A stretch of 64,000 nucleotides of DNA from Eurosta solidaginis (GCF_040869045.1 NC_090319.1:243467832-243531831); one strand, 5' to 3'; shown: positions 33,703 through 44,921, numbered from the stretch's first letter. Numbers and translations: made by a program. Notes: generated by a model not told the origin, from the sequence alone.

Positions 33703-33951
33703 TGTGGTACCCTGTACCATACCTAAAATTCCATAACTATTCATTTTGTATCGTACCATATACTTTCATTTTCTTCCTTTTCTATTCCACATCTCATCGC
33801 AACCGGTTGTAATTTGGCTAAGATCATTCTAATTGATATTTCATTAAAGTTATAATTGTATTTAAAGCATAAAATCATTCGGTTTATTCATTTGGCATAT
33901 TCCTGACATTGGTAAGATATAAACAAACAACGATTTAGCCGAGCCGCTAAA
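33703..33951 (+). repeat. Element D 3' LTR (249 bp)
   Basis: Same ends and length as the 5' LTR. Followed directly by TATATATATG, whose first four bases match the TATA left of the 5' LTR. Confidence 0.9.
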
Positions 33952-34020
33952 TATATATATGAGAACACATGCTGGGTATATAATGTAAGGTTTCACCGAA
34001 CTCATACTTCCTGACTTGTT
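33952..34020 (+). repeat. DINE-like element 3' end remnant
   Basis: GTATATAATGTAAGG..TCACCGAACTCATACTTCCTGACTTG is a diverged form of the 3' end seen at 20205-20250 and 40080-40124. Element D inserted immediately before it. Confidence 0.55.
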
Positions 34021-34116
34021 TGTTTATACTAACTTTGTTATACTAACTTCGACTGTGCTGTATATGTTAATCGAACGCCACATAATTCGGGCCAGCTGTC
34101 AGCTTAATATACATAT

Positions 34117-34620
34117 TGTAAGGAATTTAGGGGATTTCTGACAATAATACATCTTCTGCTAACGTTAGAATCGCGGAACTGTCGAATAAATAACTGCAAT
34201 ATTCAGTATTGCAAAACGGTATTCATTAGACTACTTTGGGAGTAGTACTTCACAATTATACTTCACAACTAATAGCGTGTTTAAATGAAACTGATTCTGA
34301 TTCCACAGTTTGCGTTGCTTTTATACTCTAGGTTGTCTCGTTCGCCAATTATCCCATGGTCTAGTCGTTTCACGAACCTGTGTTCCAAAACAGCTGCACC
34401 TCATGCTTATTTACCAGCTATATAAATGTATATTTTTGGTTTATGCTTTTCTTTTAGCCATATGCGTGTGTATGTGTGAGTATCAACTTCTGCTTTCAGC
34501 TGTTGACTACATGTGTGTATGTGAGATATTCTTCTTCGCTTTCTATGTAAGTTTGGCTGCTTGCTGTTTTTGTTATTGTGATTATTTACTAACAGCATAG
34601 TGATGCTAACATTCGCCACA
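34117..34620 (-). repeat. Solo LTR (504 bp), copy C family
   Basis: Read on the minus strand it starts TGTGGCGAATGTTAGC and ends CCTAAATTCCTTACA, flanked by ATAT on both sides (34113-34116, 34621-34624). The end in the plus-strand direction (TGTAAGGAATTTAGG, ..GAACTGTCGAATAA..AATATTCAGTATTG..CTACTTTGG) aligns with the partial LTR of copy C at 62880-63045. No internal region is attached, so it arose by LTR-LTR recombination (established mechanism). Confidence 0.85.
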
Positions 34621-34624
34621 ATAT

Positions 34625-35873
34625 TCTAGAAATGAAACAACACGAAATTTATTATAATGTAATTTTACATAATACTATGCAGGTTTATGCAAATGTGCTA
34701 AGTCTAAGAAAATTTCTAAATAAAAAAAAACGTCCTGTGTCCTCCTGAAAGAAACGTATCACTAAATTTGTAAATTATGTTACTATAACCCAATACGATT
34801 TTTGCTTTTCGCTTCAATTAACGATACTTCTGACTCAACCGTTTATATATTGTCATGCTCTTAAGAGTAGTTGATTGCTTGATATGCTAACGAAATGAAC
34901 TGAGAGCGCTTCTCATACCTACATCATTACTTTGCCTTCGTAGGAAAGTAATCAGCAGTTAAATCTTAAACAATAAGTACCAAGTACCTCATGATTTATA
35001 TTTCATTTAAAAAAAATTTTTATGCATTTTAATAAAAAACTCGTTTGGTCGCCTTACTTAAGTTGTAGCTCTTGTTAAATAGAGCCTTGCAAAAGTTTTG
35101 TTAAATAAACACTCATACATCAAAACTTTTTTCACAGAAGCTAACTATTTATAATAACTTCTTAAGACCTGTTTCGAAATAAGGTGTGTACTATTTGGCT
35201 TGTAATTCGAGGAGCTTGCACTTTTTCTCTTGAAATGTTTTTTAGTGGGAACTAAACTAGTTGATCATTCATTTGAGGAAGGAATCAAGAAAATAAATTT
35301 AATACTTCTCGCAGAGTTTTGTTTTATCAGTTTTTATTAACTTTTGTGGACTTTTTCCGAGAAAAACAACACCTGCTTTGCCAAATTTCAACAGGATATC
35401 TTCAATGGCTTTCCATTTACAGCTAAAAAAACTTTTTAATGTTTTTCTTTCAAATGCAAGCGGTGCCGCACCTATTTTCCAAAATTTTAACATATTTATT
35501 TTTCGTCACATATAAAGTATCATCATATTACCGGTCTATCGCAATGTTTCCATTTTTCGAAATTGCATAAAGTTTATATATAATAAATGATTTATTGAGC
35601 TAAAAGGCTTCAATATGAATAAAACTTATTTTTTTGTTTATATTCATTTATAATTTATTTGGTCGATATTTCAACTTCAATCTGAACTCTTCATCAGGAC
35701 TAGGGACAAAACAAAACAATAATAATAATTAATTTAATATACTTAAGTACATATTCAAAACAATGTCACCACTTACACATATGGATACGTATGATCGACT
35801 GATTGGAGGAATCACAGAAAAATAACAAATAAGGTAAAAATGCAAAGAGATTAAAAAATAAACGATATTATTA
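34625..35873. other. AT-rich noncoding interval
   Basis: No gene is supportable. On the minus strand near 35660-35705 there is CCTGATGAAGAG..GAAGTTGAAATATCGAC. Words of this form occur in Penelope-like and some LINE ends, but no RT is attached. The rest is AT-rich. Confidence 0.35.
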
Positions 35874-37700
35874 TATCCCTATCAGACAAATCTCTCGATC
35901 TAAACGCTGCCAGCCTTTCCAAATGGACCACTTTCATTTTGGTTCGTGGTTTACCGATGGTTTGTATGCGGTACACTACATCGTTGATCCGTTTTACGAC
36001 TTTGTATGGGCCTTCCCAATTACACTTCAATTTCGGGGACAAACCTTTTTTCCGTTTTGGGTTGTATAACAGCGCCAAATCTCCTTCCTGAAAACCTTCC
36101 GAATTAAGTACTTTATCGTATCTGGCTTTCATCTTGTCACTCATAATCTTTGTTCGTTTCCTTATCAGATTGGGTGTTTCTCTCAGCTCTTCTTGTTGAA
36201 TCGTTCCACCATACCATCGGACTGAGGATGCAATGCAGTTGTCCGTGTTTTTCGAATGCCCAATGATTTACACATTTCCTGGAACACAGCTGATTCGAAA
36301 TTCCTGCCTAGGTCAGAATGTAACTCCATTGGTACACCATACCTTGCAACCCAATTGTTATAAACGCTTCTGCTACTGTTTCTGCTTCTTGATTTGGGAT
36401 TGTGTATACCTCTGGCCATTTGCTGAAATAATCCATAACTACCAGTACATATTTGTTTCCGCCGTTGCTAGTAGGAAATGGACCGGCGACATCCATATCG
36501 ATCCTTTCAAATGGTGCTCCTGAAATATACTGCTTCATCTGGCCATGACTTCGTGTTTTGGGCCCTTTTGCTCTGATGCAAACCTCGCAGTTGGCAATCC
36601 ACTCGGTGACCGACTGACGGCAACCAACCCAATATAATATCTGCTTAATTTTCTCGAGCGTCTTCGTGATTCCAAGATGACCTCCACTTGGACCATTATG
36701 CAGCTCGTTGAGCACGTCAGGAATCCTCTTTCTGGGAACAACTATCAGTTTCTTCTTGCATTTACCATCCTCACTTTCCCATACTCGACGAAGGCAACCG
36801 GATATCAATTCTAAACTGTTCCACTGTGCCCAATATGACTTCGTAATGGGACTCTCTGCTGACATATTTTCTCTGTTTGGTCTTTCGCTTCGTTCGAGCC
36901 CTTGCATAACACGTGACAGATCTGTATCTTCTAGCTGACACTTTCTTAGCTGTTCCTTGTCCCATTCATCTGTACATGTTATAGTCATTAGCCGGACATC
37001 TATAATGTCTTCTTTAGCCTCAGCCTTTGAACAGTGCTTGCATTCCAAACTACATGGTCTTCGTGACATTGCATCAGCATTTCCATGGGTACTACCTTTT
37101 CGATGCTCAATGGAAAAGTCATAGCTTTGTAGTCGCTTGATCCACCTTGCCAATTGTCCTTCCGGATTACGGAACTGCAGAAGCCATTTCAACGCTGCGT
37201 GATCTGTCCTGACGCGGAATCGCTGGCCGCAGAGGTATTTGTGGAAATGTTTAATGCACTCTACCAATGCCAACAGCTCTCTCCGTGTAACGCAGAAGTT
37301 CCTCTCTGGTTTTCCAATTGAACGGCTGTAATATGCAACTACCTTCTCCTGCCCATCGAACAGTTGTGATAAAACGCCTCCTATAGCATATCCGCTCGCA
37401 TCTGTATCTATAATAAACGTTGCTCCTGGAATCGGATATGCCAACATTAGGGCAGTACACAAACGCTCCTTCAATGTTTGGAAAGCTACTTCTTGTTCCT
37501 TCTTCTATTCAAAAGCCTTATTTTTTCTTGTTAGCTGGTGGAGGCTATGGGTTACGCTGGCAAAATTTTGTACAAATCGGCGGGAATATGTACACAGCCC
37601 AAGGAAACTTCTCAATTCATGCAGATTCTGTGGTCTTGGCCAATCCTTTACAGCCTCTATCTTTTCGTTCGCAGTGCAGATGTCCTCTGTCGTTACCTTT
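35874..37700 (-). pseudogene. Copy B pol: RT thumb, RNase H and integrase
   Basis: RNase H keeps both residues lost in copy A (DTDASGY and RRELLALV). A frame of 388 codons (36308-37474) runs from RNase H through the integrase zinc domain (GPSGGHLGITKT, with CEVCIRAKG) to DMDVAGPF. The frame then shifts near 36350, and the second Asp (HSDLGRNFES) is read in another frame. After DGMVERFN a deletion removes about 80 codons, including part of the integrase core's end. The GPY/F module NWEGPYKVVKRINDVVYRIQ is intact at 35900-36030. This stretch is better preserved than A in RNase H and worse in integrase. Confidence 0.8.
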
Positions 37701-40124
37701 TGTGTGTGTGTGTGAGTATATTAACTTTGATTGGATAACGGTTGGTTGTACAGGTATAAAGGAATCGAGATAGATAAAAAAGATAAAAAAATTCGATTGA
37801 GCCATGTCCGTCCGTCCGTTCGTCCGCCGGTCCGTCCGTCCGTTAACACGACAACTTGAGTAAATTTTGAGGTATCTTCATGAAATTTGGGCGTAGGTTC
37901 TAGGAACTCATCTCAGATCGCTATTTAAAATGAACGATATCGGACTACAACCACGCCCACTTTTTCGATATCGGAAAATCTAAAAAAAGCGATAATTCAT
38001 TACCAAATACGGATAAAGCGATGAAACTTGGTAGGTGAGTTGAATTTATGACGCAGAATAGAAATCTAGTAAAATTTTGGACAATGGGCGTGACACCGCC
38101 CAATTTTAAAGGAAGGTAATTTAGAAGTTTTGCAAGCTGTAATTTGGCAGTCGTTGAAGATATCATGATGAAATTTGGCAGGAACGTTACCCTTATTACT
38201 ATATGTATGCTTGATAAAAATTTAAAAAATTGGAGAACCACCACGCCCACTTTTTAAAAAAATATTTTTTAAGTCAAATTTTAAAAGAAAAGTTAATATC
38301 TTTACAGTATATAAGTAAATTATGTCAAAATTCGACTCCAGAAATGGTATGGTGCAACAAAATACAAAAATAAAAGACATTTTCAAAATGGGCGTGGCTC
38401 CGCCCTTTTTCATTTAATTTGTCTAGGATACTTTTAATGACATATGTCGAACAAAACATTACCAATCCTAAATCCAAAATTTGGTAGAGGCTTTCTAGGA
38501 TGATAACTGTTTTCTATGAAAAAGGACGAAATTGGATGAAGCCACGCCCAGTTTTTATACACAGTCGACCGTCTGTCCTTCCGCTCGGCCGTTAACACGA
38601 TAACTTGAGCAAAAATCGATATATCTTTACTAAACTCAGTTCACGTACTTATCTGAACTCACTTTGTATTGGTGTAAAATATGACCACGCCCACTTTTTC
38701 GATATCGAAAATTACGAAAAATGAAAAAAATGCCATAATTATATACCAGATATGAAAAAAGGGATGCAACATGCTAATTGGATTGGTCTATTGAAGCAAA
38801 ATATTACTTTAGAAAAAAGCTTTGTAAAATGGGTGTGACACCTACCATATTAAGCAGAAGAAAATGAAAAAGTTTTGCAGGGCGACATCAAAAGCCCTTG
38901 GAATCTTGGAAGGATAACGGTTCGTGGTATTACATATATAAATAAATTAGCGGTACCCGACAGATGATGTTCTGGGTCACCCTGGTCCACATTTTGGTCG
39001 ATATCTCGAAAACGCCTTCACATATACAACTACCACCACTCCCTTTTAAAAGCCTCATTAGTACCTTTAATTTGATACCCATATCGTATAAAAATATTCT
39101 AGAGTCACCCCTGGTCCACCTTTATGGCAATATCTCGAGAAGGCGTCCACCTATAGAACTAAGCCCCACGCTCTTTTAAAATACTCATTAACACCTTTCG
39201 GTTGATACCCATATTGCACAAACGCATTCTAGAGTCACCCCTAGTCCACCTTTATGGCGATATCTCGAAAAGGCGACCACCTGTACAACTACCACCACTC
39301 CCTTTTAAAACCCTCATTAATACCTTTAATTTGATACCCGTATCGTACAAACACATTCTAGAGTCACCCCTGGTCCACCTTTATGGAGATATCTCGAAAA
39401 GGCGTCCACCTATAGAACTAAGCCCCACGCCCTTTTAAAATACTCATTAACACCTTTCGGTTGATACCCATATTGCACAAACTCATCCTAGAGTCACCCC
39501 TGGTCCACCTTTATGCCGATATCTCGAAAAGGCGACCACCTATACAACTACCACCACTCCCTTTTAAAACCATCATTAATACCTTTAATTTGATACCCGT
39601 ATCGTACAAACACATTCTAGAGTCACCCCTGGTCCACCTTTATGGAGATATCTCGAAAAGGCGTCCACCTATAGAACTAAGCCCCACGCCCTTTTAAAAT
39701 ACTCATTAGCACCTTTCGTTTGATACCCATATTGTACAAACGCATTCTAGAGTCACACCTGTTCCACCTTTATGGCGATATCTCGAAAAGGCGTCCACCT
39801 ATAGAACTAAGGCCCACTGCTTTTTAAAATGTCCATTAGCCCCTTTCATTTGATACCCATATCGTACAAACAAATTCTAGAGTCAACCCTGATCCACCTT
39901 TATGGCGATATCCCAAAATGGCGTCGACCTATAGAACTATGGCCTACTCCCTTAAAATACTCTTTAATACCTTTCATTTGATACACATGTCATACAAACA
40001 CATTCCAGGGTTACCCGCGGTTCATTTACCTATGTACATTGTTATTTTCCCTTATGTTGCCACCATAGCTCTCAACTGAGTATGTAATGTTCGGTTACAC
40101 CCGAACTTAACCTTCCTTACTTGT
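37701..40124 (+). mobile_element. DINE-1/mini-me-like element, copy 2, inserted in copy B
   Basis: Same family and order as 14301-20250: TTGGATAACGGTTGGTTGTAC, (GTCC)n near 37806-37842, GTTAACACGACAACTTGAG, GGGCGTG..CCGCCC blocks, a satellite array, then the inverted CTCAACTGAGTAT and GTTCGGTTACACCCGAAC hairpin before CCTTCCTTACTTGT. The extreme 5' end is missing: sequence starts at GAGTATATTAAC after a (GT)6-like run. About 46 bases of copy B that should lie at the insertion point are gone. It is shorter than copy 1: no 764-bp duplication and about 8 satellite units. Confidence 0.75.
38975..40010 (+). repeat. Satellite-like array, ~130-bp monomers, ~8 units
   Basis: Same monomers as the 16375 array, as clean dimers: blocks starting 39202 and 39461 are 259 bases apart and nearly identical. 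Copy 1 has about 29 units, so unit number differs more than three-fold between two copies in one window. Confidence 0.85.
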
Positions 40125-41476
40125 AGGGACTTAACTTCAGACCAGCGCCAGCTATTCTCTGGAAAACTTCCTCCAAGTTCTTAAGATGTTCATCAAAATT
40201 CTTTCCCAATACGATGATGTCGTCTAGGTACACCAAGCATGTTTTCCAATGTAGTCCTCTCAGTACCTGTTCCATGAGTCTTTCAAAAGTAGCTGGTGCA
40301 TTACAAAGTCCAAAAGACATCACTGTAAATTGCCAAAGACCATCACCGACACTGAAGGCTGTTTTCTCTTTATCTTCCTCCTTCACCTCAACTTGCCAGT
40401 AGCCGCTTTTCAAGTCCAGTGTGGAAAACCCTTTCGTACCAGATAGCGAGTCCAGAGTGTCGTCAATTCTTGGCAATGGGTAGCTATACTTTTTCGTAGT
40501 CATTCAACTTCCGGTAGTCCACGCAAAACCTCATTTTTCCATCCTTCTTCTTTACAAGTACTACCGGTGAGCTCCATGGACTAGCTGATGGTTCGATGAC
40601 GCCTCTGTCGCTAATTTCTTGTATGATTTAACTCACAACTTCCCGCTTCGCCAGTGGAACACTACGTGGAGCTTGACGGATCGGCCTCGCATCTCCAGTG
40701 TCAATTTGATATTTCACAACATTGGTGTGGCCTGGTTTGCAACCATCCTGGTCAAATATGTTCGCGTACTTTAGGAGTAGTTGTTTTGCCTTACTCTGAT
40801 AGGCTTCCTCTAGCCCCCGCGTCCATGCCGTGATGTCATTTGAAAGATCAGTATTACTAGATGAAACGTGTTCCTGGATCTGTTCACAGTTAATAACTAC
40901 TTCGGCCTCTTGGCATCTTCCCAAAAAAGCTCCTTTGGTAAATTAAATGGTGACTTGAGTTATTTGCCCAGATAACTGCTTCTGATTTTGGTGGTATTTG
41001 CTGACTCCCTTCCACCAGCACTCGTTTACTGCTGTAGCCTCCCTCGTAGCCGAAATTAAGTGGCACATCCATGTTTTTATATCGCATCGTCTTGCTTTGC
41101 ATATCGATCTTGATGCCTTGGTTGATTAAGAAGTCCACTCCAATTATGATTTCATCAACAATACCTGCCACTATAAAATTGTGTAGTACCGTGACGTTCC
41201 CAATTGCTACTTCACATTCACCTTCTCCAATTACCTGGGTGTCCTCTCCCGGGGCTGTACGTAATCTTGCTCCAAGCAATGGTCTTATCTTCTTGTTGAC
41301 TAAATCTGATCGAATGATGGAATGGGATGCACCCGTATCTACAGTCAGTAACCGTCCCTTTCCATCCACATGTCCTCCGACAGTAAGATTGCTTGACCGT
41401 CTTCCAATTTGCGAGATAGAGATTATGGGGCATTCAATTGAGGGAGCCAGCTGTCGCCCCTTGCGGCTGACTCTCT
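40125..41476 (-). pseudogene. Copy B pol: protease and first part of RT
   Basis: From the gag terminator the -1 frame is open into an aspartic protease with DTGAS (near 41325-41345) and a clean frame to about 40900. A deletion follows SEAVIWA, so a linker of about 50 codons present in copy A is missing. RT shows QIDTGDARPIRQAPRSVPLA, then VVS-stop-IIQEI at 40628, [20 protein letters not shown], and a 2-base deletion near 40505 that shifts the frame. Motif A (STLDLKSGYWQVEV), FGLCNAPATFERLM and YLDD (near 40225) are intact. It ends at the DINE-like insertion at 40124. Confidence 0.8.
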
Positions 41477-42829
41477 TTAGTTTAACGATTGAGTGGACTT
41501 GGAGATTTGCTCATCTCCTTCAGCTCTGCGTTTACGACCACCCACATTGTTGGAACTGTTAGGGTTGGTGTTGCAATGTCGTGCAATATGACCTGGGTTG
41601 CCGCACTTGAAACATTTAATAACTTTGGCATTTTTCTGTTGTGATCCCTTCAGTGCTTCCAAAATTGCGTCTACCCAATCTGGTCTTTCCACTTCCACAC
41701 GATGAGCTTTGTATGCTGGTTTACTCAATAGTGAGGCAGTTCCCTTAGTCAATGCATGTGATACCGTCTCTGCAAATGTTGGCTTTGGGTTGCGTATGTG
41801 GCTCGCTTCGTTGCGACGTCCCGTATGCCATTTATAAAGCTCTGAATTTTTACTCTTTCGGTGTATTCCACGGGTGCGTCGGCATTCGCCAAATGTGCAA
41901 GCCTTTCGACATCTGACGCAAACTCCTGCAAAGTCTCATTAGCTTTTTGGTAGCGGTTTTGCAACTCTATTTGGTGTATCTGCTTCCTGTGTTCGCTTCC
42001 GTATCGCCTCTCTAGAGCGCTCATCAATGTTTCGTAGTTGTTCCGCTCTCCCTCGGGTATAGTCTGTAGGATTTCAGCAGCAGATCCTTTCAATGCCACG
42101 AATAGTGCAGGAACTTTATCTTCCGCACTCCAGTTGTTCACTGCTGCGGTCTTTTCAAACTGAATCTTAAACACCTGGAAAGGAACAGAGCCGTCAAAAG
42201 ATGGAGTTTTTACCTTCGTATTGCTTGCTGAAACAACTGGGCGAATTAGTTGCAACTCCTGTATACGACATCTCAAAGCATCCACCTCTGCCTCGAATTT
42301 TTTTTGAAACTGCGTTATTTTCTCGTCCATACGCGCTTCGAGTTTTGATTATATACGCGCCTCTTGCTCCTTCAGTTGTGTTTCCATCTTTGATGTAATC
42401 TGTGTCGACATTTCTGAAATACGTGTCTCATGTGATTCCAGCTGGGATGCCATACATATATGTCTTCTGCTCTTCCAGTTGAGATGACATTTGCGATGAC
42501 ATTTCTGAAATACGTGCCTCCTGTGCTTCCATTTTGGATGTTAAACGTGACGAAATTGATGCTACTGTCGATGTTTGTGCAGATATTGCAGCCAATATCA
42601 TGTTCAAGTCTGGGCTGGTAACCGTCTGCGATGTTTCGTTTTTCTCTTCAATTTTTTTTGTGTCCTCGCCATCAAGATGAAAGATATACTCTTCCACATC
42701 AATTCCTTCTGCTTGCATTGCCTCTCGTAGCCGTGCTTGAAGTTCGAGTTTAACGCCACTTTTATTCAATCTACGGCTCTCCAACTCTTTCTTTAGTTGC
42801 TGGATCTTCAATTCACTGAACTTTGCCTT
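41477..42829 (-). pseudogene. Copy B gag with N-terminal SAP-like motif
   Basis: The N-terminus carries ELKIQQLKKELESRRLNKSG..LELQARLREAM, which fits the SAP motif (two helices with L..LK.EL..R.L...G.K.EL..RL), a DNA-binding fold. A Gln/Ser/Met-rich coiled-coil-like stretch follows, then the capsid-like region (SFDGSVPFQVFKIQFEKTAA) and one intact CCHC knuckle (CFKCGNPGHIARHC) near 41590. It ends TAA 41477-41479. The probable start codon is AAG (42827-42829) where copy C has ATG. Frame shifts occur near 42350 and 41790. No protein can be made from it as it stands. Confidence 0.78.
41480..41486 (-). promoter_or_regulatory. Candidate -1 frameshift heptamer at gag terminator (copy B)
   Basis: The minus strand reads G TTA AAC TAA, exactly as in copy A at 24007-24016. 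The pol frame is -1 relative to gag in both. Conservation in two diverged copies supports a role, but both could simply retain the ancestral sequence. Confidence 0.5.
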
Positions 42830-42866
42830 GTCCTTGTTGTCCTCTTGAATTTATTCAACAATTCCT

Positions 42867-42878
42867 CTTCTGACACCA
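42867..42878 (-). promoter_or_regulatory. Primer binding site, tRNA-Leu type (copy B)
   Basis: On the minus strand TGGTGTCAGAAG follows the LTR by two bases. It matches the complement of the 3' end of insect tRNA-Leu over 12 bases, the primer used by mdg3/micropia-type elements. Confidence 0.7.
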
Positions 42879-42880
42879 AT

Positions 42881-43491
42881 TGTAACGAATTTATTTGCAA
42901 ATCCTCTTATTTGCCCTTTTGCTAAGTTCGTATCACTAAACTGTTGAATAAATAACTCCAAATTGAATAATGGAAAAATGGCCTTTATTAAAGTACTTCA
43001 CAATAACACTTATACTTTGCAACTAGCTGGCTTAATAACCAAACTGATAGCTTAAATGAAACTGGCTTTCAAAATAATACTGCTATTGCTCGCTAGATAG
43101 CGTCTTAATCGAAACTTCTTGTTAACACAACTCAAACTGAATTCCAGCGCCTCTACATTTGCTGCCTTTTATACTCTCTGATTTCAACGTTCGCATCTTC
43201 TAGGCGCTTCCAGAATCTACTAGTCCACCAGCTCTCAAATTTCTCAGCTGTAACTACAATTTCACGATTTTATAGCTCCTCTCATTGCATACTTTCAGGA
43301 GTATATCAGATATATGCATGTGTTTGTGCATTGATTCTCCGCTGCTCGTATACGTACATGGTACATATGTGTAGACGCAATTATTGTTTCGTTTATGTAG
43401 ATACATAATGATTGATCTATGGATGTGCATGATATCACTGTTTAGCATCGGCTTAGAGATAGCAGCACCAGTTTTGCTAATATTCGTAACA
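42881..43491 (-). repeat. Copy B 5' LTR (611 bp)
   Basis: Begins (minus strand) TGTTACGAATATTAGC and ends TTCGTTACA. It matches the copy A 3' LTR over its full length with scattered substitutions. Flanked on the outer side by ATAT (43492-43495). Confidence 0.87.
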
Positions 43492-43495
43492 ATAT

Positions 43496-44540
43496 TTACA
43501 ATGTAAGGACAACCTAAATGCCGAATTATTAAAATTTCTCCCTCTAAGTACATATACAATGTGGGAATTGCCTTTTTTTGCGATTTTCCAAATTTCTGTT
43601 TCACGCATAAAGTCAATTTGGTGATATTACTTAAAAACGAGCGGACATAATTAGAACCAGTACCTTTTAATGCGATAGCTCTCCGCTGATTCGGATTTCA
43701 TTATTTTGTCAGTATGTTTGTAGAAGGTTTGTCCGCAAGATTGAATAAATTGAAGTTTTACATTGACAATACATCAGTATACGATAACATCGAGCTTATT
43801 GATAGTATTTTTTTAAACTATCGGAAGCATCTATAATTTTCAGTTTTAAAACATATTTGTCTTCACTCACAAGCGGACATTGATTTTCTCTAAAATCAGA
43901 GTTTCTCTAAAATCAGAGTTCATGTCAAAAGATGGTATTTTTGTTGTCATTCTCTCATCTTCTGCTACATTCAAATTTTTGGAGAGATATGACGTATTGA
44001 AATTTTGTCGTCTCTGAGTTCGGCGCCAACTTCTGAAATTCATCAATAGCCTCAAACACTCCCAGAGATCATAAGATTCGTGTAAACATTTCCTTTACGA
44101 AATTTACAAATGGTTGCTAGACTGGTTCTCTCTGTACTTACAGTCATAGTGTTGTAGTAGATAGCTGCTTCTACCCAGTTAGACCTATGACTACCCGGTG
44201 TTTATGTTATTTAGATCTAGCTAGCTAACCAAATCTGAGATTTCAATTAAGTAGACTAAATAAATGATTAAACATTGTCCCGAATTTATAAAAATTGAAT
44301 CAGAATACCGTATGGTAAATACAATGCAACACTACACACAGGAAAATACTATTTACAAAATCCATAAACAGAACTACCTCATATATATTTACATCCCTAT
44401 TTGCCGGGTCTGTAATTCGATTTCGTTGAATCCATTGCAGTCAGCCATTATTTGAAAACCACCAAGCATAAAATTCATTTTGAAATTTTCTTTAACATAA
44501 CGCAAGATGTACACAAGCATGTTTATTTAAATATGAGACC
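43496..44540. other. AT-rich noncoding interval
   Basis: No gene or known element is seen. A 17-base direct duplication (TTTCTCTAAAATCAGAG) lies at about 43885-43920. Confidence 0.4.
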
Positions 44541-44546
44541 TGTAAA

Positions 44547-44804
44547 TTAATAATGAGACACATGCAGTTTACACATCAAAGTCGCTCCAACAAGAAAGCA
44601 TAACATTAACGCAACAACAACGTATAAACTGGCAGTGACAATATTCTTACTCAGCGTTTTCACGGTTCTTCTAACAGCACTTCGCCCCGAGCACATTGAC
44701 CGAAATAGAGTTGTTTGGCATAAATTCAAAATATTCATATGAATTAGAGATACACCCCGAATGCCATAAATTTCGGCTCCGCGCTTTATTAATTCTCTAC
44801 TCAT
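44547..44804 (-). other. Possible small membrane-protein ORF (85 codons)
   Basis: The minus-strand frame from ATG 44804 reads MSRELIKRGAEIYGIRG..., then a basic stretch (RSAVRRTVKTLSK) and one strongly hydrophobic segment (TASLYVVVALMLCFLVGATL, residues ~57-76) before a stop. The frame upstream of the ATG is also open apart from a TAA immediately before it, and reads VPITGSDTPFDHIGPIFYMS. I do not recognise the family. It could be a host exon, an eroded transposon ORF, or chance. Its neighbourhood continues beyond the RTE-like insertion into repeat family X, which favours a repeat. Confidence 0.22.
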
Positions 44805-44921
44805 TTAAGACTGTCTGGGCCGTTTATTGCTCATGTAGAAAATTGGCCCGATATGGTCGAAAGGGGTATCACTGCCAGTTATAGGAACCAAAAGGCGATT
44901 TCAATAATGCCAACTCAACAT

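Larger units (their letters stand above)
29367..33951 (+). mobile_element. CsRn1-type Ty3/gypsy retrotransposon (copy D), nearly intact
   Basis: Two 249-bp LTRs (29367-29615, 33703-33951) differ at about three positions by eye. The primer site matches tRNA-Trp, the polypurine tract is AGAGGGGGAG, and TATA flanks both ends (29363-29366, 33952-33955). Gag and pol lie in one reading frame of about 1,348 codons interrupted by only three TGA codons. A tRNA-Trp primer site and a gag with a CHCC rather than CCHC cysteine/histidine motif are traits described for the CsRn1 clade (established knowledge). The right flank is the 3' end of a DINE-like element, so D inserted into older repeat DNA. Confidence 0.88.
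35874..43491 (-). mobile_element. Ty3/gypsy LTR retrotransposon, copy B (same family as A)
   Basis: Minus-strand copy with a complete 5' LTR (42881-43491), primer site, gag and pol, flanked at its 5' side by ATAT. It ends abruptly near 35874, just before the point where the 3' LTR begins in copy A, so it lacks the 3' LTR. A DINE-like element (37701-40124) splits RT. Further lesions: three gag frame changes, a deletion of about 150 bases after the protease, a 2-base deletion in RT near 40505, and a deletion of about 240 bases in integrase near 36195. Confidence 0.85.

Noticed and set aside
22610..43491. Endogenous retrovirus with an envelope gene
   Set aside because: No env-like frame (signal, furin-type site, fusion or membrane segment) follows integrase in copies A, B or D; these are retrotransposons.
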